Program-made: the position numbers and the translations under genes | In this document: piece by piece, positions 43,296 to 52,482 of the stretch | How the letters are laid out: every line of letters begins with the position of its first letter | Position numbering within the stretch: the stretch's first letter is position 1 | Notes under the pieces: model-generated | The model's input: only the letters and a program-made list of their open reading frames with translations | Database searches by the model: none | What the model was told of the DNA's origin: nothing | DNA from: Paraburkholderia tagetis | GTDB lineage: Bacteria > Pseudomonadota > Gammaproteobacteria > Burkholderiales > Burkholderiaceae | Reading direction: 5' to 3' | Assembly: GCF_022213065.1 (NCBI RefSeq) | Contig: NZ_JAKLJA010000002.1 | Span: 372,001-436,000, forward strand | Length of the DNA stretch: 64,000 nt

Positions 43296-45581
43296 TCAAT
43301 CGCGATTGGCCTGGAGCACCGTCAATGCGGTCATATTGATGATGCGTCGCACCGTCGAGCTCGAGGTGAGCACGTTCACCGGCGCATTCACGCCAAGCAG
43401 GAACGGCCCGACCGCCACGTTGCTGCCCGCGCCGGTCTTCAGCAGGTTGTACGCGATGTTCCCCGAATCCACGTTCGGGCACACCAGCAGGTTCGCCGCG
43501 CCCTTGAGCTTCGAATGCGGCAGGATGCGCTGGCGCAGGGCTTCGTCGAGCGCGCAGTCGCCGTGCATCTCGCCGTCCACTTCCAGATCCGGATTCTGCT
43601 CGGTCACGAGCTTGAGCACTTCGCGCATCTTCGAGCCCGAAGCCGAGCTGCCCGAGCCGAAGTTCGAGCGCGACAGCAGCGCGACCTTCGGTGCGAGATT
43701 GAGCCATTCCATCTGGCGCGCCGCCGCCAGCGTGAATTCGGCGATCTGCTCGGCGTTCGGGTTGTCGTTGACGTGCGTGTCCACGATGGCGACCGTGCGC
43801 TTGTCGAGCAGCAGGATGTTCATCGCCGCGTAGGTCTTCGCGCCGCGACGCATGCCGATCGCTTCATCGACGAAACGCAGGTGGTCGTGATACGCGCCCA
43901 CCGTGCCGCAGATCATGCCGTCCGCGTCGCCGAGGCGCACCATCATCGCGCCGATCAGCGTGAGGCGGCGGCGCATTTCCACGCGCGCCATTTCCTTCGA
44001 GATGCCATCGCGGCAACGCAGTTCCCAATACGTGGTCCAGTACTGGTGGAAACGTTCGTCGTACTCAGGATTCGTCACTTCCACATCTTCGCCCAGCTTC
44101 AGGCGCAGGCCGAACTTCTCGATGCGGGCCAGCAGCACTTCGGGGCGGCCGATCAGGATCGGACGTGCGAGCTTCTCGTCGACGATCACCTGCACCGCGC
44201 GCAGCACGCGCTCTTCCTCGCCTTCCGCGAACACGATGCGCGCCTTCGCGCCGTCACGCACGAACTGCTTGGCCGCCGCGAAGATCGGCTTCATGAACGC
44301 GCCCGAGTGGTAGACGAACTGTTGCAGCTCGTTCGTGTAGGCGCTGAAGTCGTCGATGGGACGCGTCGCCACGCCGTCTTCCATTGCGGCCTTCGCCACC
44401 GCCGGCGCGATGCGCACGATGAGGCGCGAATCGAAGGGCCGCGGAATCAGATACGTCGGGCCGAAGCGCAGATCGTAAGCGCCGTAGGCTGCGGCCACCG
44501 AGTCATTGACCTCTTCTTCGGCGAGCTTCGCGATCGCATGCACCGCCGCGATCTCCATGTTGCGCGTGATGGTCGTTGCGCCCACATCGAGTGCGCCGCG
44601 GAAAATGTACGGGAAGCACAGGACATTGTTGACCTGGTTCGGGAAGTCCGAGCGGCCCGTGGCGATCACCGCGTCCGGGCGCGCTTCGAGCGCAACCTCG
44701 GGGAAGATTTCCGGCGTGGGGTTGGCGAGCGCAAGAATGAACGGCTGGTCCGCCATCTTCTTGACCATTTCCGCCTTGAGCACGCCGCCAGCGGAGAGGC
44801 CGAGGAACACGTCCGCGCCTTCGATCACTTCGGCAAGCGAGCGCGCGGAGGTGTCCTGCGCGAAGCGCTCCTTGTCCGGGTCCATCAGCTCGGTACGGCC
44901 CTGGTAGACCACGCCTGCGAGATCGGTCACCCAGATGTTCTTGAGCGGCAGTCCCAGATCCACCATCAGGTCCAGACACGCGAGTGCCGCCGCGCCTGCG
45001 CCCGAGGCCACGACCTTGACCTTCGAAATGTCCTTGCCCACCACTTTCAGGCCGTTCAGGAACGCAGCCGAAACGGTGATGGCGGTGCCGTGCTGATCGT
45101 CGTGGAAGACCGGAATCTTCATGCGATCGCGCAGCTTGCGCTCGACCGTGAAGCAGTCCGGCGCCTTGATGTCTTCCAGATTGATGCCGCCGAACGTCGC
45201 TTCGAGGCTCGCGATGATGTCGACGAGCTTGTCGGGGTCGCTTTCGGTGACTTCGATGTCGAACACGTCGATGCCCGCGAACTTCTTGAAGAGCACCGCC
45301 TTGCCTTCCATGACCGGCTTGGAAGCCAGCGCACCGATATTGCCGAGGCCCAGCACCGCCGTGCCGTTCGTGATCACGCCCACCAGATTGCCGCGCGCCG
45401 TGTAGCGGAACGAGTTCTGCGGATCGGTGACGATTTCCTCGCAGGCCACCGCCACGCCCGGCGTATAGGCGAGCGCGAGATCGCGCTGGGTGACGAGCGG
45501 CTTGCTCGCCGTGACCGAGATCTTGCCCGGGGTGGGGAATTCGTGATACTCGAGGGCGGCCTGACGTTCGGTCTTGTTCAT
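43296..45581 (-). CDS. maeB: NADP-dependent malic enzyme with phosphotransacetylase-like domain
   Basis: Converts malate to pyruvate, CO2 and NADPH. The 761 residues comprise the malic enzyme domains (about 15-420; [50 protein letters not shown]) and a C-terminal phosphotransacetylase-like domain (about 430-755) usually regulatory in MaeB. ATG 45581 is preferred because ggag lies eight bases before it; a GTG three codons upstream (45590) also opens the frame. It is divergent from a LysR gene. Confidence 0.97.
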   Translation of the reverse strand: MNKTERQAALEYHEFPTPGKISVTASKPLVTQRDLALAYTPGVAVACEEIVTDPQNSFRYTARGNLVGVITNGTAVLGLGNIGALASKPVMEGKAVLFKKFAGIDVFDIEVTESDPDKLVDIIASLEATFGGINLEDIKAPDCFTVERKLRDRMKIPVFHDDQHGTAITVSAAFLNGLKVVGKDISKVKVVASGAGAAALACLDLMVDLGLPLKNIWVTDLAGVVYQGRTELMDPDKERFAQDTSARSLAEVIEGADVFLGLSAGGVLKAEMVKKMADQPFILALANPTPEIFPEVALEARPDAVIATGRSDFPNQVNNVLCFPYIFRGALDVGATTITRNMEIAAVHAIAKLAEEEVNDSVAAAYGAYDLRFGPTYLIPRPFDSRLIVRIAPAVAKAAMEDGVATRPIDDFSAYTNELQQFVYHSGAFMKPIFAAAKQFVRDGAKARIVFAEGEEERVLRAVQVIVDEKLARPILIGRPEVLLARIEKFGLRLKLGEDVEVTNPEYDERFHQYWTTYWELRCRDGISKEMARVEMRRRLTLIGAMMVRLGDADGMICGTVGAYHDHLRFVDEAIGMRRGAKTYAAMNILLLDKRTVAIVDTHVNDNPNAEQIAEFTLAAARQMEWLNLAPKVALLSRSNFGSGSSASGSKMREVLKLVTEQNPDLEVDGEMHGDCALDEALRQRILPHSKLKGAANLLVCPNVDSGNIAYNLLKTGAGSNVAVGPFLLGVNAPVNVLTSSSTVRRIINMTALTVLQANRD

Positions 45582-45705
45582 GTTCCTCACTCCAATATGG
45601 TTCCGGCGCCGTGGCAGCGCGCCGGTTGCGTTCGAATGAGGCAGATTCTAGAGAGCCGGCATAACGACCCCATTTTGATTTAGTATGGGGCCATTATTTT
45701 TTCTG

Positions 45706-46692
45706 ATGCCCCTGGAACCGCGGATCGTGTCATTCAGTACCGAAGAAGTAACGAGGCGCCTGAACACGCGCCTGAAAATGCGCCATCTGGTGCTGCTCCT
45801 GCAGATCCGCCAGCACGGCTCGCTCACGCGGGTAGCCGAGCACATGGCCACCAGCCAGCCGGCCGTGACCAACGCGCTGGCCGAGATGGAGAGCATGTTC
45901 GGTGCGCCGCTATTCGACCGCTCGCCGCGCGGCATGACGCCTACGGCGCTCGGCAATGTCGTGCTGGCCCGCGCGCAGGCCATGCTGCACGATCTCGATC
46001 ATCTCGCGCGTGACATCGAAGCGGTGCAGGCGGGCCACGCCACGCGGCTGCATGTGGGCGTGATCCCGTTTATTTCGGGGCGCACGCTTGCCGCGGCCAT
46101 CCGGCTCGCGCAGTCGCGCCTGCCGCAGCGCGTGACCATGACGATCCACGAGGGCACGACCGATACGCTGCTACCGCGCCTGCGCGACCACACGCTCGAC
46201 CTCGTGATCGGGCGCGCTTCATCCACCGCCGACGTGAGCCAGGTGCGCTTCGACGTGCTGTATCAGCAGACGCCGCGCTTGATCGCGAGCCGGCGCCTCG
46301 CCGCGCGGCTCGGGCGCAGCAAGTCGAGCTGGCAGAAGCTCGCGGAACTCGAATGGATCCTGGGCGCGCCGAACACGCCCATGCGCGAGCAGATCTCCGA
46401 CCTGTTCCTGCATGCGGGCGTGGCGCCGCCCGTGCCGGTCATGGAGAGCTATACGTCGCGGCTGATTGGCGAAATGATTGCGGCGAACGAGAACGCCGTG
46501 TCGATCGTGCCCGCCGATATTGCCGAGGAACTCGTGCATATCGCGGGCGTGGCGATCGTGCCGTATACCTTCGACTGGACGCTGCCGCCCATCGCCCTGT
46601 TCACGCGCGCGGGCGTGCAGCGCGAAGTGGATACCGTGTTCGGGCAGGCGCTGCGCGAACTGTATCTGGAGGTGGAGGCGGGGCGGCGGTGA
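45706..46692 (+). CDS. LysR-family regulator divergent from maeB
   Basis: About 328 residues from ATG 45706; ATG 45685 also fits, and no clear ribosome site decides. The HTH lies in LVLLLQIRQHGSLTRVAEHMATSQPAVTNALAEME (about 28-62 of the chosen form), with a GbpR/PcaQ-like effector half (HVGVIPFISGRTLAAAIRLAQ). It could control maeB or the downstream genes; the region between maeB and it is 124 bases and AT-rich. Confidence 0.9.
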   Translation: MPLEPRIVSFSTEEVTRRLNTRLKMRHLVLLLQIRQHGSLTRVAEHMATSQPAVTNALAEMESMFGAPLFDRSPRGMTPTALGNVVLARAQAMLHDLDHLARDIEAVQAGHATRLHVGVIPFISGRTLAAAIRLAQSRLPQRVTMTIHEGTTDTLLPRLRDHTLDLVIGRASSTADVSQVRFDVLYQQTPRLIASRRLAARLGRSKSSWQKLAELEWILGAPNTPMREQISDLFLHAGVAPPVPVMESYTSRLIGEMIAANENAVSIVPADIAEELVHIAGVAIVPYTFDWTLPPIALFTRAGVQREVDTVFGQALRELYLEVEAGRR

Positions 46693-46884
46693 GGCGCACC
46701 GCCCCCTCAATCCCGCAACCCCGCCCCACCCCTCAAACCCGCCCCCCTCAAACCCGCATGCTGCCCGTGTTTCTCATGCGAAACACGCCGAACTTCGCTG
46801 CTTTCCGATGCGAAACACGCCGCTTCGGCGGCCAGGCCGTCGGTCGCGTGATTTAGGTGTTTACCCGCGAGCGTATTGTCAGCG

Positions 46885-46906
46885 CATTATCGATATGTCG
46901 ATAATG
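46885..46906. promoter_or_regulatory. Perfect palindrome overlapping the IclR promoter/leader
   Basis: Arms ATTATCGA and TCGATAAT (extended by C/G on the outside) around a 4-base centre, ending five bases before the IclR start codon. Strong candidate autoregulatory operator. Confidence 0.6.
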
Positions 46907-46911
46907 TTCTC

Positions 46912-47655
46912 ATGGATGTGAAAACTGCAGTGCGCGTCTTCGACGTGATCAACCTCTTTGCCGAAGTCCGGCAACCCATGATCTACAGCGAGATCGCGCG
47001 TCGAACCGAGATTCCCCTATCGAGCTGCCACGCGCTGTTGCAGACGATGGTGGCCAAGGGCTACCTCTACGCACCGGGCGTGAAGGCGGGCTATTACCCC
47101 ACGCAGCGCCTCTTGCATGTCGCACGCGACATCTGCAACGAGGACCCGCTCACGCTGATGTTCCAGCCGCTGCTCGCCACGCTGCGCGACGCAACCGGCG
47201 AGACAGCCGCGCTGGCGACGCTCGCGGGCAATCGCGTCGTCTATCTCGACGTGATGGAGTCGCGCCAGAAGATCCGCTACAGCGACGAACCGGGCGGCTT
47301 CATGTCCGTCACGAGCGCGGCCGGCAAGGCGCTGCTCGGGGCGCTGGCGCCCACGCCACGGCGCAAGCTGCTCGACAGCAGCGAGCCGTTGACGGTAGCG
47401 CCCGGCGGCTCGTTCGTTGATCGCGCAACGTTCGAGCGCGAGATCGAACAAGGCGTGACGGACGGCTGGCATCGCTCGACGGGCGAAAGCATCGAGGACG
47501 TGGCCGGCCTCGCGCGGGGCTTTCTGATTCACGGCGAAGCGTTCGCGCTCGTCATCGGCGCGCCCAAGGCACGCCTCCTGAGGAACGAGCAGCAGGCCGT
47601 GCAGGCGCTGCTCGAGGTATTCGCGCAAATCCCGCCGTCGCTGCTGGCCGCCTGA
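46912..47655 (+). CDS. IclR-family transcriptional regulator
   Basis: A 247-residue regulator with N-terminal winged helix (YSEIARRTEIPLSSCHALLQTMVAKGYL, about 22-50) and an IclR effector domain (MESRQKIRYSDEPGGFMSVTSAAGKALLGAL). ATG 46912 is chosen since the operator-like palindrome ends just before it; a longer frame from 46876 would place the palindrome inside the coding region. It heads the cyclase/SDR/dehydrogenase/AtoE genes that follow on the same strand. Confidence 0.92.
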   Translation: MDVKTAVRVFDVINLFAEVRQPMIYSEIARRTEIPLSSCHALLQTMVAKGYLYAPGVKAGYYPTQRLLHVARDICNEDPLTLMFQPLLATLRDATGETAALATLAGNRVVYLDVMESRQKIRYSDEPGGFMSVTSAAGKALLGALAPTPRRKLLDSSEPLTVAPGGSFVDRATFEREIEQGVTDGWHRSTGESIEDVAGLARGFLIHGEAFALVIGAPKARLLRNEQQAVQALLEVFAQIPPSLLAA

Positions 47656-47817
47656 GGGCTCGCTTGCAGCGCCAGCGCGGGTGACGGCGCACATCGGCAT
47701 GGCAAGGGTTGCGCCAGTGCGCTTTGGCCGCGCGGTGCACGACGCCGTGCACTACGCAGCGCACGACGCAGTGCGCGGCCTTGCCGGCTGCGCGGCAAGG
47801 ATGTGGAGGAACGAAGC

Positions 47818-48870
47818 ATGCGTTGGAAGAACCGGCCGAAAGGCTCGAACTGGGGCGACTTCGGCCCCGACGATCAGTTGGGCCGCCCCAACCTCATCGG
47901 TGCGGAGCAGGTGCTCAAGGGCGCGCGCGAAATTCGCGCGGGGCTCACCTTCACGCTTTCGCTGCCGCTCGACTTTCCCGGCGAGAGCAAGCTCAACGTG
48001 CGCCGCCATCCCCCCGTGCTGCGCCCGACCTTCCGCGACGGCCTGCCCTATGTGAACTTCCCGTTCGCGCGCAATCAGCCGGACGCCACCGATGTCGTGA
48101 GCGACGACCAGGTGCTGCTCTCGCTGCAATATTCGACGCAATGGGATTCGCTCGCGCACGTGGGCGCGCGCTTCGACGCCAACGGTGACGGCGTGGCCGA
48201 AAGCGTCTATTACAACGGCTATCGCGCGAACCAGGACATCGTCGGCCCGATGGAATACCGCGCGCAAAGCGGTTTCGAGCCGCACGCCTGCGGCGGCGAG
48301 CACAGTCACGCCGATGTGCTCGGCATCGAGAACCTCGCGGTGAAGGGCATGCAGGGCCGCGGCGTGCTGATCGATCTGGCCGCGCATTTCGGGCGCGAAT
48401 TTCGCACGGTCGGCTACGACGACCTCATGCGCGTGATGCAGGCGGATCAGGTCGAAGTGGAGCCCGGCGACATGCTCGTGCTGCGCACCGGCTTCGCCGA
48501 AATGGTGCTGGAGATGAACCGTCAACCCGACGAGACCGTGCTCGCGAGCCATTGCAGCGCGCTCGACGGCCGCGACGAACGCCTGCTGCAGTGGATCACC
48601 GACTCGGGCATTGCCGCGCTCGCCGCCGACAACTACGCGGTCGAGCGCTATCCCGCGCGCAAACCCGCCACGCCAGGCGAGCACCCGCTCATGCCGCTGC
48701 ACCACCACTGTCTCTTCAAACTGGGCCTGCCGCTCGGCGAACTCTGGTATTTGCGCGATCTCGCCGCGTGGCTGCGCGAGCACCAGCGCTCGCGCTTCAT
48801 GCTCACCGCGCCGCCGCTGCGGCTGCCGGGCGCGATGGGCTCGCCGGTCACGCCGGTCGCCACCGTCTGA
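47818..48870 (+). CDS. Cyclase-family (PF04199) metal-dependent hydrolase
   Basis: The family includes kynurenine formamidase and isatin or polyketide hydrolases that use a divalent metal. The product has 350 residues from ATG 47818 with ggagg upstream. The metal region reads STQWDSLAHVGARFD (about 108-122) instead of the usual HxGTHxDxPxH, as in the larger subfamily with the QWD form, followed by ACGGEHSHADVLGIENLAVKGMQGRGVLIDLAA, and LMPLHHHCLFKLGLPLGE near the end. It is the first enzyme gene after the IclR regulator. Substrate unknown; a lactone or amide is likely. Confidence 0.87.
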   Translation: MRWKNRPKGSNWGDFGPDDQLGRPNLIGAEQVLKGAREIRAGLTFTLSLPLDFPGESKLNVRRHPPVLRPTFRDGLPYVNFPFARNQPDATDVVSDDQVLLSLQYSTQWDSLAHVGARFDANGDGVAESVYYNGYRANQDIVGPMEYRAQSGFEPHACGGEHSHADVLGIENLAVKGMQGRGVLIDLAAHFGREFRTVGYDDLMRVMQADQVEVEPGDMLVLRTGFAEMVLEMNRQPDETVLASHCSALDGRDERLLQWITDSGIAALAADNYAVERYPARKPATPGEHPLMPLHHHCLFKLGLPLGELWYLRDLAAWLREHQRSRFMLTAPPLRLPGAMGSPVTPVATV

Positions 48871-48923
48871 AATCATTCAGTATTCCATGATTTTTTCGAG
48901 CAACCTCGACCCGCATTCCCGAC

Positions 48924-49625
48924 ATGGCTAAAGAACGAGTTTTGATCACCGGCGGCGCCGCCGGTATCGGCGCCGCGTGTGCTGCCCGCTGCGAGGCAGA
49001 CGGCTATGAAGCGGTCGTGATCGACCGTGTGGGCAACGGCATCATCGCCGATCTCTCCGACACGCAGGCCACGGCTGACGCGCTCGCGCAAGCACTCGCA
49101 GGCGGCCCGATCACACGCCTTGTCAATAACGTGGGCGTCGTGGTTCCGGCCGATGCCGAGCATCAGACGCTCGAAGAGCTGGAGCGCGCGTGGGCGCTCA
49201 ACGTGCGCTGTGCGCAGCAGTGCATGCAGGCGCTGCTGCCCGGCATGAAGGCTGCGGGTTTCGGGCGCATCGTCAACATGTCGTCGCGCGCCGCGCTCGG
49301 CAAGGAGCTGCGCACCGCGTACTCGGCCACGAAGGCCGCGCTCATCGGCATGACGCGCGTCTGGGCGCTGGAGCTCGGCGCGTTCGGCGTGACCGCCAAC
49401 GCCATCGGCCCGGGCCCCATCCGCACCGAACTCTTCGACCGCGCCAACCCGCCCGGCGCGCCGCGCACCCAGGCCATCATCGACGCGGTGCCGGTGAAAC
49501 GCGTCGGCACGCCCGACGATGTCGCGCACGCGGCCTCGTATCTGCTCGACGCGCGCAGCGGCTTTGTCACGGGCCAGGTGCTCTATGTATGCGGCGGCAT
49601 GACAGTTGGTGTCGCGGGAGTCTGA
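48924..49625 (+). CDS. Short-chain dehydrogenase/reductase
   Basis: A 233-residue SDR: cofactor motif TGGAAGIG (9-16), NNVG, catalytic Ser in MSSRAA, Tyr and Lys in AYSATKAAL, and GPGPIRTELF. An acid after the second strand (VVIDRVG) points to NAD(H). It lies three bases before the next gene, so the two are coupled. It probably oxidises a hydroxy intermediate of the same unknown pathway. Confidence 0.92.
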   Translation: MAKERVLITGGAAGIGAACAARCEADGYEAVVIDRVGNGIIADLSDTQATADALAQALAGGPITRLVNNVGVVVPADAEHQTLEELERAWALNVRCAQQCMQALLPGMKAAGFGRIVNMSSRAALGKELRTAYSATKAALIGMTRVWALELGAFGVTANAIGPGPIRTELFDRANPPGAPRTQAIIDAVPVKRVGTPDDVAHAASYLLDARSGFVTGQVLYVCGGMTVGVAGV

Positions 49626-49627
49626 CG

Positions 49628-50638
49628 ATGGAACCCATCGACCGTTCCGAAGTGCATCACGTCGATCACGCGCAGGCCGCCCAGCAGCATGACAGCCGGC
49701 GCGCCGGCATCGTTGGCGGAGGCAGCATCGGCGTGGCGTTCGCGCTGCAGTTCGCGCGCGCGGGCTGGCGTGTGCGCCTCTTCGACCCCGACGAAGCGCG
49801 CCGCGCGGCTGTGCCCGCCGAAATCGCCGCGCGTCTCGCGGACCTCACACATTTCGCGCTGATCGACGAAAGCGCGGCGCAAATCGCTGCACGCGTGGAG
49901 GTGGTCGCCACGCTCGAAGCCGCAGCCGCCAACGCCGATCTCGTGCAGGAATGCGCGCCCGAGCGCGCCGAACTCAAGCGCGAGCTCTTCGCTCAACTCG
50001 ACCGCGTGGCGCCGCCGCATACGATACTCGCGAGTGCATCGTCGTTTCTCGCGACGTCGAAATTCGTCGACGAAACCTTGCCGGGCCATGCGCGCTGCCT
50101 CGTCGCGCATCCGGGCAATCCGCCCTATCTCGTGCCCGTGGTCGAGATCGTGCCCGCACCGTTCACGTCCCCCGCCGCAACCACGCGCGCCATCGCGCTC
50201 TATCGCGAAGCAGGCCTCCTGCCCGTGCGCGTAAAAAAGGAAGTGGCCGGCTTCATCTTCAACCGGCTGCAAGGCGCGGTGCTGCGCGAAGCGTATTGCC
50301 TCGTGCGCGACGGCGTGGCCTCGGTCGACGACATCGACACGGTGATGCGCGAAGGGCTCGCGCCGCGCTGGTCCGTGATCGGCCCGTTCGAGACCGTCGA
50401 CCTGAACACGCGCGGCGGCATTGCCTCGCATGCGCAGAAGATGGGGCCATCGTATGAACGCATGGGCGCCGAGCGCGGTCAGCACGACCCGTGGACGCCC
50501 GAACTCGTCGCGCAGGTGGAAGCCGCGCGGCGCGCGGCGCTGCCGCTCGATCAATGGGATGCGCGCGTGGCCTGGCGCGACCGCCAGCTCATGCGTCTCG
50601 CGAAGCATCGCAAAGCCATTCCGCCCGCCGAGGATTGA
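49628..50638 (+). CDS. 3-hydroxyacyl-CoA dehydrogenase-type enzyme (lambda-crystallin/carnitine dehydrogenase-like)
   Basis: The protein has 336 residues, with an N-terminal NAD-binding Rossmann motif GIVGGGSIGVAFALQFARAGW (about 27-47), VQECAPERAELKRELFAQLD, the dehydrogenase motif HPGNPPYLVPVVEIVPAPFT and C-terminal helical domain EVAGFIFNRLQGAVLREAYCLV. Standalone proteins of this shape oxidise 3-hydroxy acids (L-gulonate, L-carnitine, 3-hydroxybutyrate types) rather than CoA esters. The ATG at 49628 follows the SDR stop by two bases. Confidence 0.88.
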   Translation: MEPIDRSEVHHVDHAQAAQQHDSRRAGIVGGGSIGVAFALQFARAGWRVRLFDPDEARRAAVPAEIAARLADLTHFALIDESAAQIAARVEVVATLEAAAANADLVQECAPERAELKRELFAQLDRVAPPHTILASASSFLATSKFVDETLPGHARCLVAHPGNPPYLVPVVEIVPAPFTSPAATTRAIALYREAGLLPVRVKKEVAGFIFNRLQGAVLREAYCLVRDGVASVDDIDTVMREGLAPRWSVIGPFETVDLNTRGGIASHAQKMGPSYERMGAERGQHDPWTPELVAQVEAARRAALPLDQWDARVAWRDRQLMRLAKHRKAIPPAED

Positions 50639-50723
50639 CTCATAGGCGAACCACACTGCTCGCGTGAGCACGACGTCACCGCGAGAGAGACCAGAACTAC
50701 TACGACCTGGAAGAGACAGACTC

Positions 50724-52052
50724 ATGCAAAGAATCACCGCGTTTTTTACCGAGCTGATGCGCCGGTACTTGCCCGATCCATTCGTGTTCGCGATCGGCCT
50801 CACATTGCTCACGATGGTACTGGCCGTGACCGTGCAAGGTCAGGCCATTACCGCGCTCACCACGAGCTGGGGCAAGGGCTTCTGGGCCCTGCTCGCCTTC
50901 ACGACGCAGATGGCCGTGATTCTCGCCATGGGCTACGTGCTCGCGACCGCCCCGCTCACCGACCGCTTGCTCGACCGCCTCGTCTCGCATGTGAACTCGC
51001 CGCGCATGGCCATCATCGTTGCAACGCTGGTGGGCGGTGCCGGTAGCTGGCTGAACTGGGGCTTCGGCCTCGTGGTGGGCGGCATCGTCGCGCGCAAGCT
51101 CGCGATGCGCGTGAAAGGCGTGCACTATCCGCTCATCATCGCGTCGGCATACAGCGGCTTCACACTCTACGGCCTCGGTCTTTCCGCCAGTATTCCCGTG
51201 CTGATCTCCACCAAGGGCCACCCACTCGAAGCACAGATGGGCGTTATTCCGCTCTCCGAAACGATTTTCTCGCACGCCATGCTCATCACGAGCCTCGTGA
51301 CCATCGTCACGCTGCCGCTCCTGAACGCCTGGCTGCATCCGAAGCCGGGCCAGCCGGTAAAGGAGATCGATCGCGCGCACGAGACAGCGCCCAAGGCTGC
51401 CGCCCCAGTGCTCGAGATCGACGAAAGCGGCACGCTTGCGCATCGCCTGAACAACAGCCGCCTGCTGAGCTACGTGATCGGCCTGATCGGCATGGGCTAT
51501 GTGGCGCTGCACTTCGTCCAGGGCGGCTCGATCGACCTGAACCTCATCAACTTCTTTATTCTGTTTCTCGGCATCCTGCTGCTCGGCACGCCGATCCGCT
51601 ACGTCGAAAAGCTCAATGAAGGCATTCGCACGATCAGCGGCATCATTCTTCAGTATCCGTTCTATGCGGGCATCATGGCGATCATGGCGTCCTCGGGGCT
51701 CGTCAACACGCTCTCCTCGGCCTTCGTGAAAGTTGCCACGCCTGGCACGCTGCCGTTCTGGGGCTTGGTCAGTTCGTTCGTCATCAACTTCTTCGCGCCC
51801 TCGGGCGGCGGCCACTGGGTCATCCAGGGACCGTTCATGATCGAGGCGGCCAAGACGATTGGCGCATCCGTGGGCCACACCTCCGTTGCCGTGATGCTCG
51901 GCAACGCCTGGAACGATCTCGTGCAGCCGTTCTGGATCCTGCCGGCGCTCGCGCTTTCGCGACTCAAGCTCAAGGACATCATGGGCTATACGGTCATCAT
52001 GATGTTCTGGATCGGCATCGTCTATTCGGTGGCGATTCTCGCCTGGGGCTGA
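50724..52052 (+). CDS. AtoE-family short-chain fatty acid transporter
   Basis: A 442-residue inner-membrane protein with about ten to eleven helices and family motifs FVFAIGLTLLTM, GGAGSWLNWGFGLVVGGIVARK, SAYSGFTLYGLGLSASIPVLIST and FINFFAPSGGGHWVIQGPF-like sequence near residue 375. The family takes up short-chain carboxylates such as acetoacetate or butyrate. It follows the dehydrogenase by 85 bases and probably imports the substrate of this operon. Confidence 0.93.
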   Translation: MQRITAFFTELMRRYLPDPFVFAIGLTLLTMVLAVTVQGQAITALTTSWGKGFWALLAFTTQMAVILAMGYVLATAPLTDRLLDRLVSHVNSPRMAIIVATLVGGAGSWLNWGFGLVVGGIVARKLAMRVKGVHYPLIIASAYSGFTLYGLGLSASIPVLISTKGHPLEAQMGVIPLSETIFSHAMLITSLVTIVTLPLLNAWLHPKPGQPVKEIDRAHETAPKAAAPVLEIDESGTLAHRLNNSRLLSYVIGLIGMGYVALHFVQGGSIDLNLINFFILFLGILLLGTPIRYVEKLNEGIRTISGIILQYPFYAGIMAIMASSGLVNTLSSAFVKVATPGTLPFWGLVSSFVINFFAPSGGGHWVIQGPFMIEAAKTIGASVGHTSVAVMLGNAWNDLVQPFWILPALALSRLKLKDIMGYTVIMMFWIGIVYSVAILAWG

Positions 52053-52054
52053 CC

Positions 52055-52351
52055 ATGCCATTTCTGATCGAGACATTCGACAAGCCGGACCACGCCAACG
52101 TGCGAGCACGCGAGCGCGCGGCGCACCTGGCCTACCTCGCGAAGCACGAGCCGCTGCTGCTCGCCTGCGGCGCCAAGCTCAACGACGACGGATCGACGGC
52201 AGGCGGCGGCATCTATATCGTCGACCTGGACACGCGCGAAGAAACCGAGCGCTTTATCGCCGAAGACCCGTTTTCGCTTGCGGGGCTCTTCGAACGCGTG
52301 AGCATCGTCCGCTGGCGCAAGGCCTACGTGGACGGTGTGTCTTATCTCTGA
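52055..52351 (+). CDS. YciI-family protein
   Basis: Ninety-eight residues of the small ferredoxin-like YciI/EthD-related fold: RERAAHLAYLAKHEPLLLACG with the conserved His/Asp pair area, then GGIYIVDLDTREETERFIAEDPFSLAGLFE, typical of the family. It starts two bases after the transporter stop, the last gene of the operon. Some relatives act as small dehydrohalogenases or isomerases in catabolic operons; the role here is unknown. Confidence 0.9.
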   Translation: MPFLIETFDKPDHANVRARERAAHLAYLAKHEPLLLACGAKLNDDGSTAGGGIYIVDLDTREETERFIAEDPFSLAGLFERVSIVRWRKAYVDGVSYL

Positions 52352-52482
52352 GCGAGCGCGGAGCCTATTGGCGCGACGCAGCGCCATGAGCGCAGTACCA
52401 TAGTCTTTCGGCGGGGCGTACCGGGGCGGGCCGGTACGACTCCGGGCTCCGGGCTCCGCCTTCATGACGCCGAGGCTCGCTC

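Noticed and set aside
43176..45683. An 835-residue open frame on the plus strand opposite maeB
   Set aside because: It is the antisense shadow of a well-conserved malic enzyme gene; the translation is Arg/His/Ala-rich without any domain, as expected in high-GC DNA.
50700..52109. A 469-residue open frame opposite the AtoE transporter
   Set aside because: Antisense shadow; highly charged translation that contradicts any membrane or enzyme family.
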